The position numbers were made by a program, and so were the translations under genes. From NCBI GenBank assembly GCA_902793405.1, contig CADBDH010000008.1, positions 62,001-126,000 on the forward strand: a DNA stretch of 64,000 bases, read 5' to 3'. The first letter of the stretch is position 1. Each line of letters opens with the position of its first letter. Source of the stretch: an uncultured Bacteroidales bacterium. GTDB lineage: Bacteria; Bacteroidota; Bacteroidia; Bacteroidales; Muribaculaceae. The notes under the pieces are model-generated. The model saw nothing but the letters and a program-made list of their open reading frames with translations. It ran no database searches and was not told where the DNA came from. Shown piece by piece: positions 30,817-40,219 of this stretch.

Positions 30817-33597
30817 ATGGCGATAAAGATAAGTAAAGTCATTAAAGATTTAAACGTGGGTAGGCAGACCATCGAGGAATTCCTGCACAAGAAGGGCATC
30901 GAAATCGACGCCAGCATCAATGCGCGCATCCAGGACGATGTCTATGAAATGCTTGTCAAGGAATTCAAGCCCGACATGGACCTGAAATCCAAGTCGGACA
31001 AGATGGCCAACGAGCGCCAGAAGGAGAAGGCCAAGCAGAACGCTGCCAAGGCAGAATCACACGAGATCAAGACCGAGATTCCGGGCCAGAAGCCCAAAAT
31101 CCTGGGCAAGATTGACCTGGAAGCTGCCGGCAAGCCTAAGCCCAAGCCCAAGCCTGCATCCGCTCCTGCACCTGCTCCTGTCGAGGAAACCGTTAAGGAG
31201 ACTCCCGCTCCCGTCGAGGAGAAGGAGCCTGCACCTGTTGCTCCCGTTCAGGAACCCGTTGCCGAACCTGCCAAGCCTGCTGAGTCCGTCGAGCCCGCAC
31301 ACCAGGAACCCGAAGTAGCACCCGAGGCTCCCGCCGAGGAGCCCGTCCAGGAGGAACCCGCTCAGGACGATGAGCCCGAGGTGTTCAAGCCCGTGTCCCA
31401 GACGGTGGGCGGCCCGCAGCTCAAGGTGGTGGGCAAGGTGGACCTGACCTCGCTCAACCAGCAGACCCGTCCCCGCAAGAAAACCAAGGAGGAGAAGCGC
31501 AACGAACGCATCGCCAAGGCTCAGGCCGAAGGCGCCGGCAAGAAGAAGCGCAAACGCATCGGCAAGGAGAAAATCGACATCGAGACCGCCGGCAACCAGC
31601 CTGCCCAGCCGGGCAAGAACCGTGGTGGCGGCAAGGACGATGCCGGCAAGCGCGGCAAGGACAAGAAGGGCAACCGCAAGCCCTTGCGTCCCGAAGTCAG
31701 CGAGGAGGATGTTCAGCGTCAGATGAAGGAGACGCTCGCACGCCTCACCGCCAAGACCAGCAAGAAGGCTGCCGCACGTCGCCGTGAGCGCCGTGAGGAG
31801 CATCGCGAGGAAGTGCGTGAAGAAGCCGCTCTGGCAGCAGCACAGAGCAAGATCTTGAAGCTCACCGAGTTTGTGACGGCCAATGACCTGGCCATCATGA
31901 TGAACGTGCCCATCAACAAGGTTATCGCCACTTGTATGAACCTGGGTGTGATGGTGAGCATCAACCAGCGCCTCGACGCCGAGACCATCAACATCGTGGC
32001 CGATGAGTTCGGCTTCAAGACCGAATACACCAGTGCCGAGGTTGCCGAGGCCATCAGCGAGGAAGCCGATGATCCCGCCGACCTGGTACAGCGTCCTCCT
32101 GTGGTTACCGTCATGGGCCATGTGGACCACGGTAAGACCTCGTTGCTGGACTACATCCGCAACTCTAACGTGATTGCCGGTGAGGCTGGTGGTATCACCC
32201 AGCACATCGGTGCCTACAACGTGAAGCTGCCCAACGGCCGCCGCATCACCTTCCTGGATACCCCTGGCCACGAGGCGTTCACCGCTATGCGTGCCCGTGG
32301 TGCCAAGGTCACCGACATCGTTATCGTTATCGTCGCTGCCGACGACAGCGTCATGCCGCAGACCGTCGAGGCGTTGAACCACGCTTCGGCTGCCGGCGTG
32401 CCCATCATCTTCGCCATCAACAAGATTGATAAGCCGGGTGCCAACCCCGAGAAGATCAAAGAGGAGCTGGCCAACATGAACTACCTGGTCGAGGACTGGG
32501 GAGGCAAGTACCAGAGCCAGGATATCTCGGCCAAGAAGGGCATCGGCGTGGAAGAACTGATGGAGAAGGTGCTGCTCGAGGCCGATATGCTCGACCTGAA
32601 GGCCAACCCCAACCGCAAGGCTACGGGTTCCATCATCGAGTCGTCGCTCGACAAGGGCCGTGGCTACATCGCCACCGTCCTCGTCGATAACGGCACCCTG
32701 CACGTGGGCGACATCGTGCTGGCCGGTACCCATTACGGTAAAGTCAAGGCGATGTTCAACGAGCGCAACGTGCGCATCACCGAGAGCGGCCCCTCGACCC
32801 CGGCTCTGATTCTGGGTCTGGACGGCGCTCCCACCGCTGGTGACAAGTTCAACGTCATGGACACCGACCAGGAGGCCCGCCAGATTGCCAACAAGCGCGA
32901 GCAGCTGCAGCGTGAGCTCAGCCGCCGCACCCAGACGCGTGTCAGCCTCGAGGACATCGGCCGTCGCCGTGCCTTGGGTGAGTTCCATGAGCTCAACATC
33001 ATCGTCAAGGGTGATGTGGACGGTTCGATCGAGGCCTTGAGCGACTCGCTCATCAAGCTTTCTACCCCCGAGGTACAGGTCAACGTCATCCACAAGGCCG
33101 TGGGTGCCATCACCGAGAGCGATGTTACCCTGGCTGCTGCCAGCGATGCCTACATCGTCGGCTTCCAGGTGCGTCCCGCAGCAGCCGCCAAGCGTGCTGC
33201 CGAGCAGGAGGGTGTGGACATCCGTCTGTACTCCATCATTTATGACGCCATCGAGGAGGTCAAGAGCGCTATGGAAGGTATGCTCCAGCCCGACATCAAG
33301 GAAGAGGTTACCGGTAGCGCCGAGGTGCGCCAGGTTTACCACATCAGCAAGGTGGGTACCATCGCCGGTGCCATGGTCATCGAGGGCAAGATCAAGCGTG
33401 GCAGCAAGGTGCGCGTGATTCGCGACGGTATCGTTATCCACACGGGCGAGTTGGCTTCGCTCAAGCGCTTCAAGGATGATGCCAAGGAGGTCACCAGCGG
33501 CTATGACTGCGGTTTGAGCCTCAAGTCCTACAACGACCTGCAGGAGATGGACATCATCGAGGCCTTTGAGGAAATCGAGGTCCACAAGTCCTTGTAA
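30817..33597 (+). CDS. infB: Translation initiation factor IF-2
   Basis: A 926-residue GTPase that delivers initiator tRNA to the 30S subunit. Residues 1-55 are an N-terminal IF2N helical domain ([20 protein letters not shown]). Residues about 90-190 form a low-complexity Pro/Glu/Ala linker, and 210-340 a basic Lys/Arg-rich region. The GTPase domain starts near 430: G1 [13 protein letters not shown]3 DTPGHEAF, G4 NKID. Domains II to IV follow ([20 protein letters not shown]). The long acidic/proline linker is usual for Bacteroidota. It is 111 bases downstream of nusA and one base before folK. Confidence 0.97.
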   Translation: MAIKISKVIKDLNVGRQTIEEFLHKKGIEIDASINARIQDDVYEMLVKEFKPDMDLKSKSDKMANERQKEKAKQNAAKAESHEIKTEIPGQKPKILGKIDLEAAGKPKPKPKPASAPAPAPVEETVKETPAPVEEKEPAPVAPVQEPVAEPAKPAESVEPAHQEPEVAPEAPAEEPVQEEPAQDDEPEVFKPVSQTVGGPQLKVVGKVDLTSLNQQTRPRKKTKEEKRNERIAKAQAEGAGKKKRKRIGKEKIDIETAGNQPAQPGKNRGGGKDDAGKRGKDKKGNRKPLRPEVSEEDVQRQMKETLARLTAKTSKKAAARRRERREEHREEVREEAALAAAQSKILKLTEFVTANDLAIMMNVPINKVIATCMNLGVMVSINQRLDAETINIVADEFGFKTEYTSAEVAEAISEEADDPADLVQRPPVVTVMGHVDHGKTSLLDYIRNSNVIAGEAGGITQHIGAYNVKLPNGRRITFLDTPGHEAFTAMRARGAKVTDIVIVIVAADDSVMPQTVEALNHASAAGVPIIFAINKIDKPGANPEKIKEELANMNYLVEDWGGKYQSQDISAKKGIGVEELMEKVLLEADMLDLKANPNRKATGSIIESSLDKGRGYIATVLVDNGTLHVGDIVLAGTHYGKVKAMFNERNVRITESGPSTPALILGLDGAPTAGDKFNVMDTDQEARQIANKREQLQRELSRRTQTRVSLEDIGRRRALGEFHELNIIVKGDVDGSIEALSDSLIKLSTPEVQVNVIHKAVGAITESDVTLAAASDAYIVGFQVRPAAAAKRAAEQEGVDIRLYSIIYDAIEEVKSAMEGMLQPDIKEEVTGSAEVRQVYHISKVGTIAGAMVIEGKIKRGSKVRVIRDGIVIHTGELASLKRFKDDAKEVTSGYDCGLSLKSYNDLQEMDIIEAFEEIEVHKSL

Positions 33598-33598
33598 C

Positions 33599-34072
33599 AT
33601 GAACTATTACCTGAATATAGGTAGCAATATGGGCGACCGGCGCGATAATCTTTATCGCGCCGTCGTTGCTTTGGCGGCCCTGGCTGATGACGGCTTTGCC
33701 GTCTCGTCAATCGTCGAGAGCGAGCCTTGGGGATTTGAGAGTGAGCATGGTTTCTTGAATATCGGTATGCATCTGCGCAGCAAGCTGGCCCCGCACAAGA
33801 TGCTTGACCGCATCCACAAGATAGAGCGCCGCCTGGGCAGTGCATCACACCGCGACAGCAAGGACAATTACATCGACCGTCTGGTGGATATAGATATTGT
33901 GGCTGTGGATGATATGGTTATCGACACGCCCGACTTGCAGGTGCCGCATGCACACCTGGCCGAGCGCGAATTTTTCCTGCGCCCCATGATGGAGCTGGCT
34001 CCCGAATGGGTCCATCCCCTCACAGGCCTCACTGCCGCCCAAATGCTAGAGTCCTTAGTTTCTAGTCCCTAG
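33599..34072 (+). CDS. folK: 2-amino-4-hydroxy-6-hydroxymethyldihydropteridine diphosphokinase
   Basis: A 157-residue folate-pathway enzyme that transfers pyrophosphate from ATP to 6-hydroxymethyl-7,8-dihydropterin. LNIGSNMGDRRDNLYRAV (4-21), ESEPWGFES (about 41), the HPPK signature DRLVDIDIVAVDD (about 96-108) and PHAHLAEREFFLRPMMEL (about 118-135) are all present. The ATG at 33599 lies one base past the infB stop; a longer frame starting at 33566 lies inside infB and is rejected. It appears to be the last gene of the rimP operon. The C-terminus runs into a heptamer-repeat array, so its last residues (VSSP) are repeat-encoded. Confidence 0.95.
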   Translation: MNYYLNIGSNMGDRRDNLYRAVVALAALADDGFAVSSIVESEPWGFESEHGFLNIGMHLRSKLAPHKMLDRIHKIERRLGSASHRDSKDNYIDRLVDIDIVAVDDMVIDTPDLQVPHAHLAEREFFLRPMMELAPEWVHPLTGLTAAQMLESLVSSP

Positions 34073-34197
34073 TTTCTAGTCCTTAGTTTCTAGTCCTTAG
34101 TTTCTAGTCCCTAGTTTTTAGTCCCTAGTCCCTAGTTCCTAGTTGTCTTTAAACTTTAAACTTTAAACTTTAAACTGTAAACTATTAACTGTTAACT
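34053..34197. repeat. Longest 7-base-periodic array (TAGTTTC/TAGTCCC, then CTTTAAA)
   Basis: About thirteen heptamers of TAGTTTC, TAGTCCC, TAGTCCT and TAGTTCC are followed by CTTTAAA x4 and then CTGTAAA, CTATTAA, CTGTTAA. The array fills the whole gap between convergent folK and the AraC gene and encodes the last folK codons. Confidence 0.9.
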
Positions 34198-34200
34198 GCC

Positions 34201-35097
34201 TCACTTTCCGTAGCCGTTGGCTTTGCGGTAGTGGTTGGGGGAGAGGCCGAGGTGTTTCCGTACGTATTTGCCGAAGAAGGAGAGGTTATCGAATCCCATC
34301 TCGCTGGCCACTTCCTTGATGCTCAGGTCGCTATAGAGCAGCAACTGCTTGATGCGGCTGATGATGGCCGTGGCGATGAGTTCGCTGGCGGTGTAGTCGC
34401 TGTGTTTGCGGCACACGCTGGTCAGGTACTTGGGTGAGACGCACAGTTCGTCGGCATAGGATTTGACGCTGCGGTTCACGTTGGTGTTGTCGGCCAGCAG
34501 CAGCATGAAACGGCGGTAAATGCGGTCGCTCTGGCGCAGCATGTCGTCATCGTTGCCCTGGTTGAGGTGGCGGTTGATATTGGACAGCAGGTCGTAGGCA
34601 AAGCAGCGGATGATGTCTCTCACCGTCTCACGCCCGAAGTTCATGTCGGGGTGCTCCATTTTGAAGACGAGCAGTTCGTAGTATTTCATCATCAAGTCAG
34701 CTTCGGCCTGTTCCAGTTTAATGACGGGGTTGGCCATGATGTGCATGATGGATTGCAGCAGACTCTTGTTGAAGAATCCGAATCCGACGTCGGTGCTCAT
34801 GGCGCAGATGACGCAGTTGAAGTTCTCTGTGTGTTTCACGTTGTCAATCACCACCTTGCGGTCAACAAACAGGGAACAGTTCTTGTCCAGCTGGTAAGTC
34901 ACATTGTTCATGTCAACGGTGAGGCGTCCCTCGGTCACCATGACATAGGCGATGAAATTGACCTTGAACTGTTTCATCAGTCCGGGAATGGACGTGATGT
35001 TGTCGGCAAAATAGATTTCGCCGTCATTGTACTTGAGGTTATGGTATACCTGTGGCACGTCATCCAGGTCCAGTTCGGTGATTTTGTGCTGTTGCAT
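34201..35097 (-). CDS. AraC-family transcriptional regulator
   Basis: A 298-residue protein with an N-terminal cupin-like sensing domain (about 20-110: YVMVTEGRLTVDMNNVTYQL) and a C-terminal double helix-turn-helix (about 195-295): KSYADELCVSPKYLTSVCRK, then LSIKEVASEMGFDNLSFFGK followed by GLSPNHYRK. This is the classic AraC/XylS signature. The target is unknown; no divergent operon is adjacent, the nearest neighbours being convergent folK and tRNA-Pro. The start is supported by the beginning of the sensor fold; a weak TAACTTCG box lies about 25 bases upstream. Confidence 0.9.
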   Translation of the reverse strand: MQQHKITELDLDDVPQVYHNLKYNDGEIYFADNITSIPGLMKQFKVNFIAYVMVTEGRLTVDMNNVTYQLDKNCSLFVDRKVVIDNVKHTENFNCVICAMSTDVGFGFFNKSLLQSIMHIMANPVIKLEQAEADLMMKYYELLVFKMEHPDMNFGRETVRDIIRCFAYDLLSNINRHLNQGNDDDMLRQSDRIYRRFMLLLADNTNVNRSVKSYADELCVSPKYLTSVCRKHSDYTASELIATAIISRIKQLLLYSDLSIKEVASEMGFDNLSFFGKYVRKHLGLSPNHYRKANGYGK

Positions 35098-35172
35098 TGT
35101 TTTTCGCTTTTCTATTTGCCTGCGAAGTTATCAACTTTTTTTCATAATCGCAAGTATGTGACCATGATAAAC

Positions 35173-35207
35173 AAAAAAAGGCTAACGCAGTCAAGACTGC
35201 ATTAACC
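35173..35207 (-). terminator. Terminator after tRNA-Pro
   Basis: On the minus strand GGTTAATGCAGTC pairs with GACTGCGTTAGCC (two G-U pairs), followed by seven T. It lies 12 bases past the tRNA 3' end. Confidence 0.8.
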
Positions 35208-35218
35208 TTGTGCTTGAG

Positions 35219-35292
35219 TCGGGGTGAGAAGACTCGAACTTCCGGCCTCCACGTCCCGAACGTGGCGCGCTAACCAACTGTGCTACACCCCG
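35219..35292 (-). tRNA. tRNA-Pro (CGG)
   Basis: Read on the minus strand, CGGGGTG pairs with CACCCCG as a seven-base acceptor stem, with A as discriminator. The anticodon arm is CCACG-TTCGGGA-CGTGG, giving anticodon CGG (codon CCG). The D-arm (GCACAGTTGGTTAGCGC) and T-arm (CCGGAAGTTCGAGTCTTC) are regular. No CCA is encoded. It has its own promoter and terminator. Confidence 0.95.
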
Positions 35293-35310
35293 AATCTCAT
35301 TTGAGCGGTG

Positions 35311-35342
35311 CAAAAGTACTGCTATTTTTTCAAACAGCGCAA
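35311..35342 (-). promoter_or_regulatory. Promoter of tRNA-Pro
   Basis: The minus strand has TTG at 35342-35340, a 21-base spacer and TACTTTTG at 35318-35311, 19 bases before the tRNA 5' end. Confidence 0.65.
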
Positions 35343-35422
35343 GATTTTAGCGAAAATATTTCACTTAGTCATTAAAGACCATGCTCGATTACCCTGCTCC
35401 GGATAGGATAACCGCCTGTCCA

Positions 35423-38269
35423 TCAATGGGCGTCGAGCCAGTTGGTGGCTGCGCCATGGGTGGCCGTGAGTTGCACCTGGCCCTTATAGACACCCTCCAT
35501 TTCCTCGATGACAATGCGTTGCACTGCCTCCAGCTCGCTGGGTATGACGTCGAAGTTGAGTTCGTCATGCACTTGCAGAATCATCTTGGACTGGATGCCT
35601 TCCTGCTCAAAACGACGGTAGATGCGCACCATGGCCAGCTTGATGACGTCGGCAGCGGTGCCCTGGATGGGAGCGTTGATGGCGTTGCGCTCGCTGAAGG
35701 CCCTCACCACGGCATTCCTCGAATTGATGTCAGGTAACATGCGGCGACGGCCGTAAACGGTTGTCACATAGCCTTTCTCGCGCGCCTGGGCAATGCTGCG
35801 GTCGATGTACTCCCTCACCTGTGGGAATGTCGTGTAGTAGCCGTCGATGAGCATCTTGGCCTCGTCACGCGGGATATTCAGGCGTTGGGCCAGACCAAAG
35901 GCGCTGATGCCGTACAGGATGCCGAAGTTGGCCGTCTTGGCCTTGCGTCGCTCGTCACTGGTGACCTCTTCCAGCGGTTTATGGTAGATGCGTGCGGCGG
36001 TGATGGCGTGGATGTCGTGATCATGGGCAAAGGCATCGAGCATCGTCTTGTCATGACTCAAATCGGCGACCAGGCGCAACTCAATCTGCGAATAGTCGGC
36101 GCTGAAGAACACGTTGCCCTCGGCGGGGATGAATGCGCGGCGAATTTCCTTGCCGTCGTCAGAGCGCACGGGAATATTCTGCAGGTTGGGATTGGTCGAG
36201 GACAGGCGGCCCGTGGCGGTCACGGTCTGGTTGTAGGTCGTGTGGATGCGGCCTGTCTGCGGGTTGATAAGGGCAGGTAAGGCGTTGACATAGGTGGACA
36301 ACAGCTTGCGTATGCCTCTCAGTTCCAATATTTTGTCAATCAGCGGATGGCGGTTGCGCAGTTTCAGCAGGATATCCTCGGTGGTGCTGTATTGGCCCGT
36401 TTTGGTCTTCTTGGCCTTGGGGTCGATTTTCAAGTGATCGAACAGCACCTCGCCCACCTGGGCGGGCGACGCGGTATTGAAGGGCACGCCGGCCAACTCA
36501 TGGCATTCGGCTTCCAGACGGTTCATCTGCTCGGTCAGGGTAACGGAGTAGTCATTGAGTGCCTTCACGTCGATACGCGCACCGGCCAGTTCCATGCTTG
36601 CCAGCACCTTGATGAGCGGCAACTCGATGTCGGTCAGCAAGGTGTACAATCCCTGCTCCTTGAGCGCCTTGTCGAGTTCATCAGGCAGTTGCAGGGTTAC
36701 GTCGGCTGCCTCACAGGCCCATCGTGTGATGGCTTCGGGCGACAGCTGGCTGGGCTTGAGCTGATTGCGTCCCTTGGGGCCCAGCAGGCTCTCGGGAGAG
36801 ATGACGGTGTAATGCAGCAGCTCATAGGCTACTTCGGCCGTGGAGTGGCCTCGCTCGGGCTGTAGCAGGTAATGGGCGACGGCCGTATCGTAGTAGGGTG
36901 CCGTGAACGCGATGCCGTGGCGGTCCAGAGCGACCATCGTGCGCTTGACATCGCTGCTCACGATGCAAGATTGCCCTGCAAACAATGGCGCCAGTGCCCG
37001 CAGCATGTCCTGCTTGCCGTCACACTTAACAAAGGCGGCCTCGTGCTGCTGTGCACAGATGGCGATGCCCATTATCTTGAGCTGCATGGCGTTGTCACCG
37101 CTTCCCAGCAGACTGATGGCCACACGTGGCTGATCTTGTACGGCGCTCACCAGCGTGGCTGCCTCGATGGGCGTGGTGATGAGCCGGTAGTTGTGAGGTA
37201 TATCGGCCAGCGACTGATAGGCTGGTGCGGGTTCTTGTGCTGGTGCGGGTTCTTCCAGGTCAAAGAGTGACATCTGCTGGCCGCTGGCGGGTTTGGCTGC
37301 CTGGCTGGGCTGTACGGGCTGAGCCGGCTGTACTGATGGGGCGGACGGAACGGGCTCGATAGGCTGTGCGGCAGGGTTTTCTAATCCTGCGTTGGCCTCG
37401 CCGCCGTCAATCAGGCGCTGGGTGAGGGTGCGGAATTCCAACTCGTTGAATACCTCACGCAGGGCAGCCATGTCGACGGGCTTGCGGCTCAACTTGTCGG
37501 CATCGAGTGTGATGGGAACATCGGTGATGATGGTCGCCAACCACTTTGACATGCGTATCTGGTCGGCGTTCTCGACGACTTTTTTCTGTTGTGCGCCCTT
37601 GAGTTCATCGGTGTGCGCGAGCAGGTTCTCGATGGAGCCGAACTGCTGGATGAGTTTCTCGGCGTTCTTGGGGCCCACGCCCGGGCAGCCGGGGATGTTG
37701 TCGGCGGTGTCGCCCATCAGTCCAAGGATGTCGATGAGTTGTGTGGGGGTCTGGATGCCGTATTTGGCCTTGACTTCCTCCACTCCCAGAATTTCCTTCT
37801 TGAGCGGGTCAAGAACTTTGATATTGGGGGTGACCAGCTGGCCGAAGTCCTTGTCGCCAGTGACCATATAAGTGAAAAATCCCTGTTGCTCGGCCTGGTG
37901 CGATAGGGTACCGATGACATCATCGGCCTCATAGCCCTCGACCTCAAAGATGGGAATGCCGTAGGCCTGCAGGATGCGCTTGATGTAGGGGACGGCTATA
38001 AGGATGCCCTCGGGCGTTTTCTCGCGGTTGGCCTTGTAGGGCTCGTAGTTCTCGTGCCTGAAGGTCTTGCCGCCCGGCGGGTCAAAGCACACGGCGATGT
38101 GCGACGGCTGTTCCCGTTTGAGTAGGTCTTGCAGGGTGTTGACAAAGCCGAATACAGCCGATGTGTCGATACCCGTCGAGGTGACGCGGGGATTGCGTAT
38201 CATTGCATAGAATGCCCTGAAGATCAATGCATAGGCATCCAGTAACAACAGTTTCTTGTTTGGTTCCAT
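35423..38269 (-). CDS. polA: DNA polymerase I
   Basis: A 948-residue repair and Okazaki-fragment polymerase. The ATG at 38269 (MEPNKKLLLLDAYALIFRAF) starts the 5' nuclease domain; a longer frame to 38335 is rejected. The 5' nuclease occupies about 1-290 (VTGDKDFGQLV, GLMGDTADNIPGCPGVG). The polymerase domain (about 560-948) has motif A VFFSADYSQIELRLVADL, motif B RRKAKTANFGILYGISAFG and motif C QVHDELNFDV. The middle 3'-5' exonuclease-like domain has AISLLGSGDN where active enzymes have a D-x-E motif, so proofreading is probably lost. A Pro/Gln-rich linker (about 310-350) joins the first two domains. Confidence 0.96.
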   Translation of the reverse strand: MEPNKKLLLLDAYALIFRAFYAMIRNPRVTSTGIDTSAVFGFVNTLQDLLKREQPSHIAVCFDPPGGKTFRHENYEPYKANREKTPEGILIAVPYIKRILQAYGIPIFEVEGYEADDVIGTLSHQAEQQGFFTYMVTGDKDFGQLVTPNIKVLDPLKKEILGVEEVKAKYGIQTPTQLIDILGLMGDTADNIPGCPGVGPKNAEKLIQQFGSIENLLAHTDELKGAQQKKVVENADQIRMSKWLATIITDVPITLDADKLSRKPVDMAALREVFNELEFRTLTQRLIDGGEANAGLENPAAQPIEPVPSAPSVQPAQPVQPSQAAKPASGQQMSLFDLEEPAPAQEPAPAYQSLADIPHNYRLITTPIEAATLVSAVQDQPRVAISLLGSGDNAMQLKIMGIAICAQQHEAAFVKCDGKQDMLRALAPLFAGQSCIVSSDVKRTMVALDRHGIAFTAPYYDTAVAHYLLQPERGHSTAEVAYELLHYTVISPESLLGPKGRNQLKPSQLSPEAITRWACEAADVTLQLPDELDKALKEQGLYTLLTDIELPLIKVLASMELAGARIDVKALNDYSVTLTEQMNRLEAECHELAGVPFNTASPAQVGEVLFDHLKIDPKAKKTKTGQYSTTEDILLKLRNRHPLIDKILELRGIRKLLSTYVNALPALINPQTGRIHTTYNQTVTATGRLSSTNPNLQNIPVRSDDGKEIRRAFIPAEGNVFFSADYSQIELRLVADLSHDKTMLDAFAHDHDIHAITAARIYHKPLEEVTSDERRKAKTANFGILYGISAFGLAQRLNIPRDEAKMLIDGYYTTFPQVREYIDRSIAQAREKGYVTTVYGRRRMLPDINSRNAVVRAFSERNAINAPIQGTAADVIKLAMVRIYRRFEQEGIQSKMILQVHDELNFDVIPSELEAVQRIVIEEMEGVYKGQVQLTATHGAATNWLDAH

Positions 38270-38428
38270 AATGTAGCGTTTGTTTTGCAGGGCATAAAGA
38301 TAATCATTTTTTTTCAGTTGCGGGTTTCCAGTCACAGGTTTTCAGTGCCAAACTGCCCGAATCGTCAATCCTTGTTTCAATTTCTCAAAATTACTCTTAA
38401 AAATGGTGGCATACACAGGAATTATTGC

Positions 38429-38436
38429 TACCTTTG
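38429..38436 (+). promoter_or_regulatory. -7 box of the polyprenyl synthase gene
   Basis: TACCTTTG matches TAnnTTTG and lies only seven bases before the ATG at 38444, predicting an almost leaderless mRNA. The rest of 38270-38428 separates divergent polA and this gene. Confidence 0.6.
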
Positions 38437-38443
38437 CACTCTA

Positions 38444-39421
38444 ATGGCAATCACGCTGACATATCTGCAAGAACAACTGAGACCGCAACTCGATGCGCTC
38501 AACGAGATTATCGTTACCACTCTGACCAGTGGCAGCGAGCTAACTAACAGCATTGTATCAACTTATCTCAAGAACAAAGGCAAGCTGCTGAGGCCCATCG
38601 TGACACTGCTCAGTGCCCAATTCTTTGGTGGCATCAACAACAAGGCCCTCTTGGGCGCTGCTGCCCTCGAGATGCTGCACAATGCATCGCTCATCCACGA
38701 CGATGTCATCGACGAGGCGACCGAGCGGCGCGGCAAGCCCACCATCAACAGTGTGTGGAGCAATCATGTGGCCGTGCTTGTGGGCGACTTCTTTGTCACG
38801 GGCGCCCTGCGCTGCGGTGTCGAGGCCGGTGACGGCCGCATCCTGAGTGCGTTGGCCGATATGGGCCGTGACCTGTCGCTAGGTGAGATTGACCAGGTGG
38901 ATTTTGCACGCAACCACAACATCGACGAGGCCACCTATATGGAGATTATCCGTGCCAAGACCGCCTCGTTGTTTGAGTGCTGCGCTGCCGTGGGCGGCTA
39001 TGCCAACGATGCGCCCCAGACGGCCATCGACGAGTTGCGCCGTTACGCACGCCTGCTAGGCATCTGCTTCCAGATCAAGGACGACACGTTCGACTACTAC
39101 AACGACCCCATCATCGGCAAGCCCACGGGCAACGACCTGCGCGAGGGCAAGGTGACATTACCGCTGATTTATGCCCTGCGTCGCGACGACATGCCCGAGC
39201 GTGACGAGATGCTTGCGCTCATCAACAAGGAGACGCTCACCTGCGAGGACATCGACCGCCTGGTGGACTATGCCAAGCGTGCCGGCGGCATCGAGTATGC
39301 CTACGAGACCATGGAACGCCTGCGCGACGAAGCCAGTGCGATCCTCTCGCCCTATCAGCCCGATGAAACGGTGGACCGTTTCCGCGAAATCTTTGACTAC
39401 GTCATCGAGCGCAAACTCTAG
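38444..39421 (+). CDS. Polyprenyl (octaprenyl-type) diphosphate synthase
   Basis: A 325-residue trans-isoprenyl diphosphate synthase that extends farnesyl diphosphate with IPP for quinone side chains. The first aspartate-rich motif is LIHDDVIDEATERRGKP (about 84-100), and the second is QIKDDTFDYYND (about 213-224), with GKPTGNDLREGKVTLPLIYA after it. The ATG at 38444 follows a -7 box; the frame is open to 38285 but those 53 residues look untranslated. Chain length cannot be fixed from sequence; the size and motifs suit a long-chain (C40-like) enzyme of menaquinone synthesis. Confidence 0.9.
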   Translation: MAITLTYLQEQLRPQLDALNEIIVTTLTSGSELTNSIVSTYLKNKGKLLRPIVTLLSAQFFGGINNKALLGAAALEMLHNASLIHDDVIDEATERRGKPTINSVWSNHVAVLVGDFFVTGALRCGVEAGDGRILSALADMGRDLSLGEIDQVDFARNHNIDEATYMEIIRAKTASLFECCAAVGGYANDAPQTAIDELRRYARLLGICFQIKDDTFDYYNDPIIGKPTGNDLREGKVTLPLIYALRRDDMPERDEMLALINKETLTCEDIDRLVDYAKRAGGIEYAYETMERLRDEASAILSPYQPDETVDRFREIFDYVIERKL

Positions 39422-39521
39422 GTTTTAGGCTTTAGGTGTTAGGTGTTAGGTTTTAGGTGCGGATGCCAACTAGGGACTAGGGACTAGAAACTAGAAACTA
39501 ACAACTAACAACTAACAACTA
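39420..39521. repeat. 7-base-periodic arrays (TAGGTGT, then ACTAGGG/ACTAACA)
   Basis: TAGGTTT TAGGCTT TAGGTGT TAGGTGT TAGGTTT TAGGTGC, then GCGGATGCC, then ACTAGGG x2, ACTAGAA x2, ACTAACA x3, ending at the rnhB ATG. The array fills the entire gap between the polyprenyl synthase and rnhB genes. Confidence 0.9.
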
Positions 39522-40120
39522 TGTTGCAACAGTATCTGATAGCTGGACGTGTCGAGGCAGGCTGTGACGAGGCAGGCCGCGGTTGCCTTGCCGGGCCCGT
39601 GACAGCAGCTGCAGTCATTCTGCCTCCCGATTTTCACAACGACTTAATCAACGACAGCAAGCAGCTGACCGAGCGCCAGCGCGAGTTGTTGCGCCCCATC
39701 ATCGAGCATGAGGCGGTGGCTTGGGCCGTGGCAATGGTCTCGCCCGAGGAGATTGACCGCATCAACATCCTGCGGGCATCCATTACAGCCATGCACCGTG
39801 CCCTGGATCAGCTCCAGGTGCGTCCCGAGGGCATTCTCGTCGACGGCAACCGCTTTTTCCCTTATCATGACATCCCTCACACGACCATCATCAAGGGCGA
39901 CGGCAAGATGTTGAGCATTGCTGCGGCATCTATCCTTGCCAAAACGCACCGTGACGAACTCATGCGCCAGCTGGACAAGGAATACCCGCAATATGGCTGG
40001 GCCAAGAACAAGGGTTACCCCACGCCCGACCATCGCGCCGCCATAGCACAATACGGCGCCACCCCCCATCACCGCCACACCTTCCAACTCCTCCCGCAGC
40101 CCACCCTCTTCGATTTATAG
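39521..40120 (+). CDS. rnhB: Ribonuclease HII
   Basis: A 199-residue endonuclease that cuts RNA in RNA-DNA hybrids and at single ribonucleotides in [19 protein letters not shown] (9-24) holds the catalytic D-E pair, [14 protein letters not shown] follows (about 44-57), then LVDGNRFF (about 106) with the third Asp, [20 protein letters not shown] (about 126-145) and [18 protein letters not shown]. It is full length for the family. The start codon immediately follows a heptamer-repeat array, which must therefore supply its ribosome-binding region. Confidence 0.96.
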   Translation: MLQQYLIAGRVEAGCDEAGRGCLAGPVTAAAVILPPDFHNDLINDSKQLTERQRELLRPIIEHEAVAWAVAMVSPEEIDRINILRASITAMHRALDQLQVRPEGILVDGNRFFPYHDIPHTTIIKGDGKMLSIAAASILAKTHRDELMRQLDKEYPQYGWAKNKGYPTPDHRAAIAQYGATPHHRHTFQLLPQPTLFDL

Positions 40121-40160
40121 AGGAAGGCTTGAGTAGGATAAGCCAATTATTAGCTACACG

Positions 40161-40199
40161 ACAAAAAAACAGGACCCTTTAAAAGGATCCTGTTTTTTT
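40161..40199. terminator. Bidirectional terminator between rnhB and the 40220 gene
   Basis: ACAGGACCCTTT and AAAAGGATCCTGT form a hairpin with seven A on the left and seven T on the right, giving U-tracts for both strands of this convergent gap. Confidence 0.88.
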
Positions 40200-40219
40200 A
40201 ATGTTATCACTGATGTCGA

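Noticed and set aside
31057-33600. An 847-codon open frame on the minus strand opposite infB
   Set aside because: It mirrors the strong codon bias of infB. IF-2 motifs on the plus strand are unequivocal and the operon is canonical.
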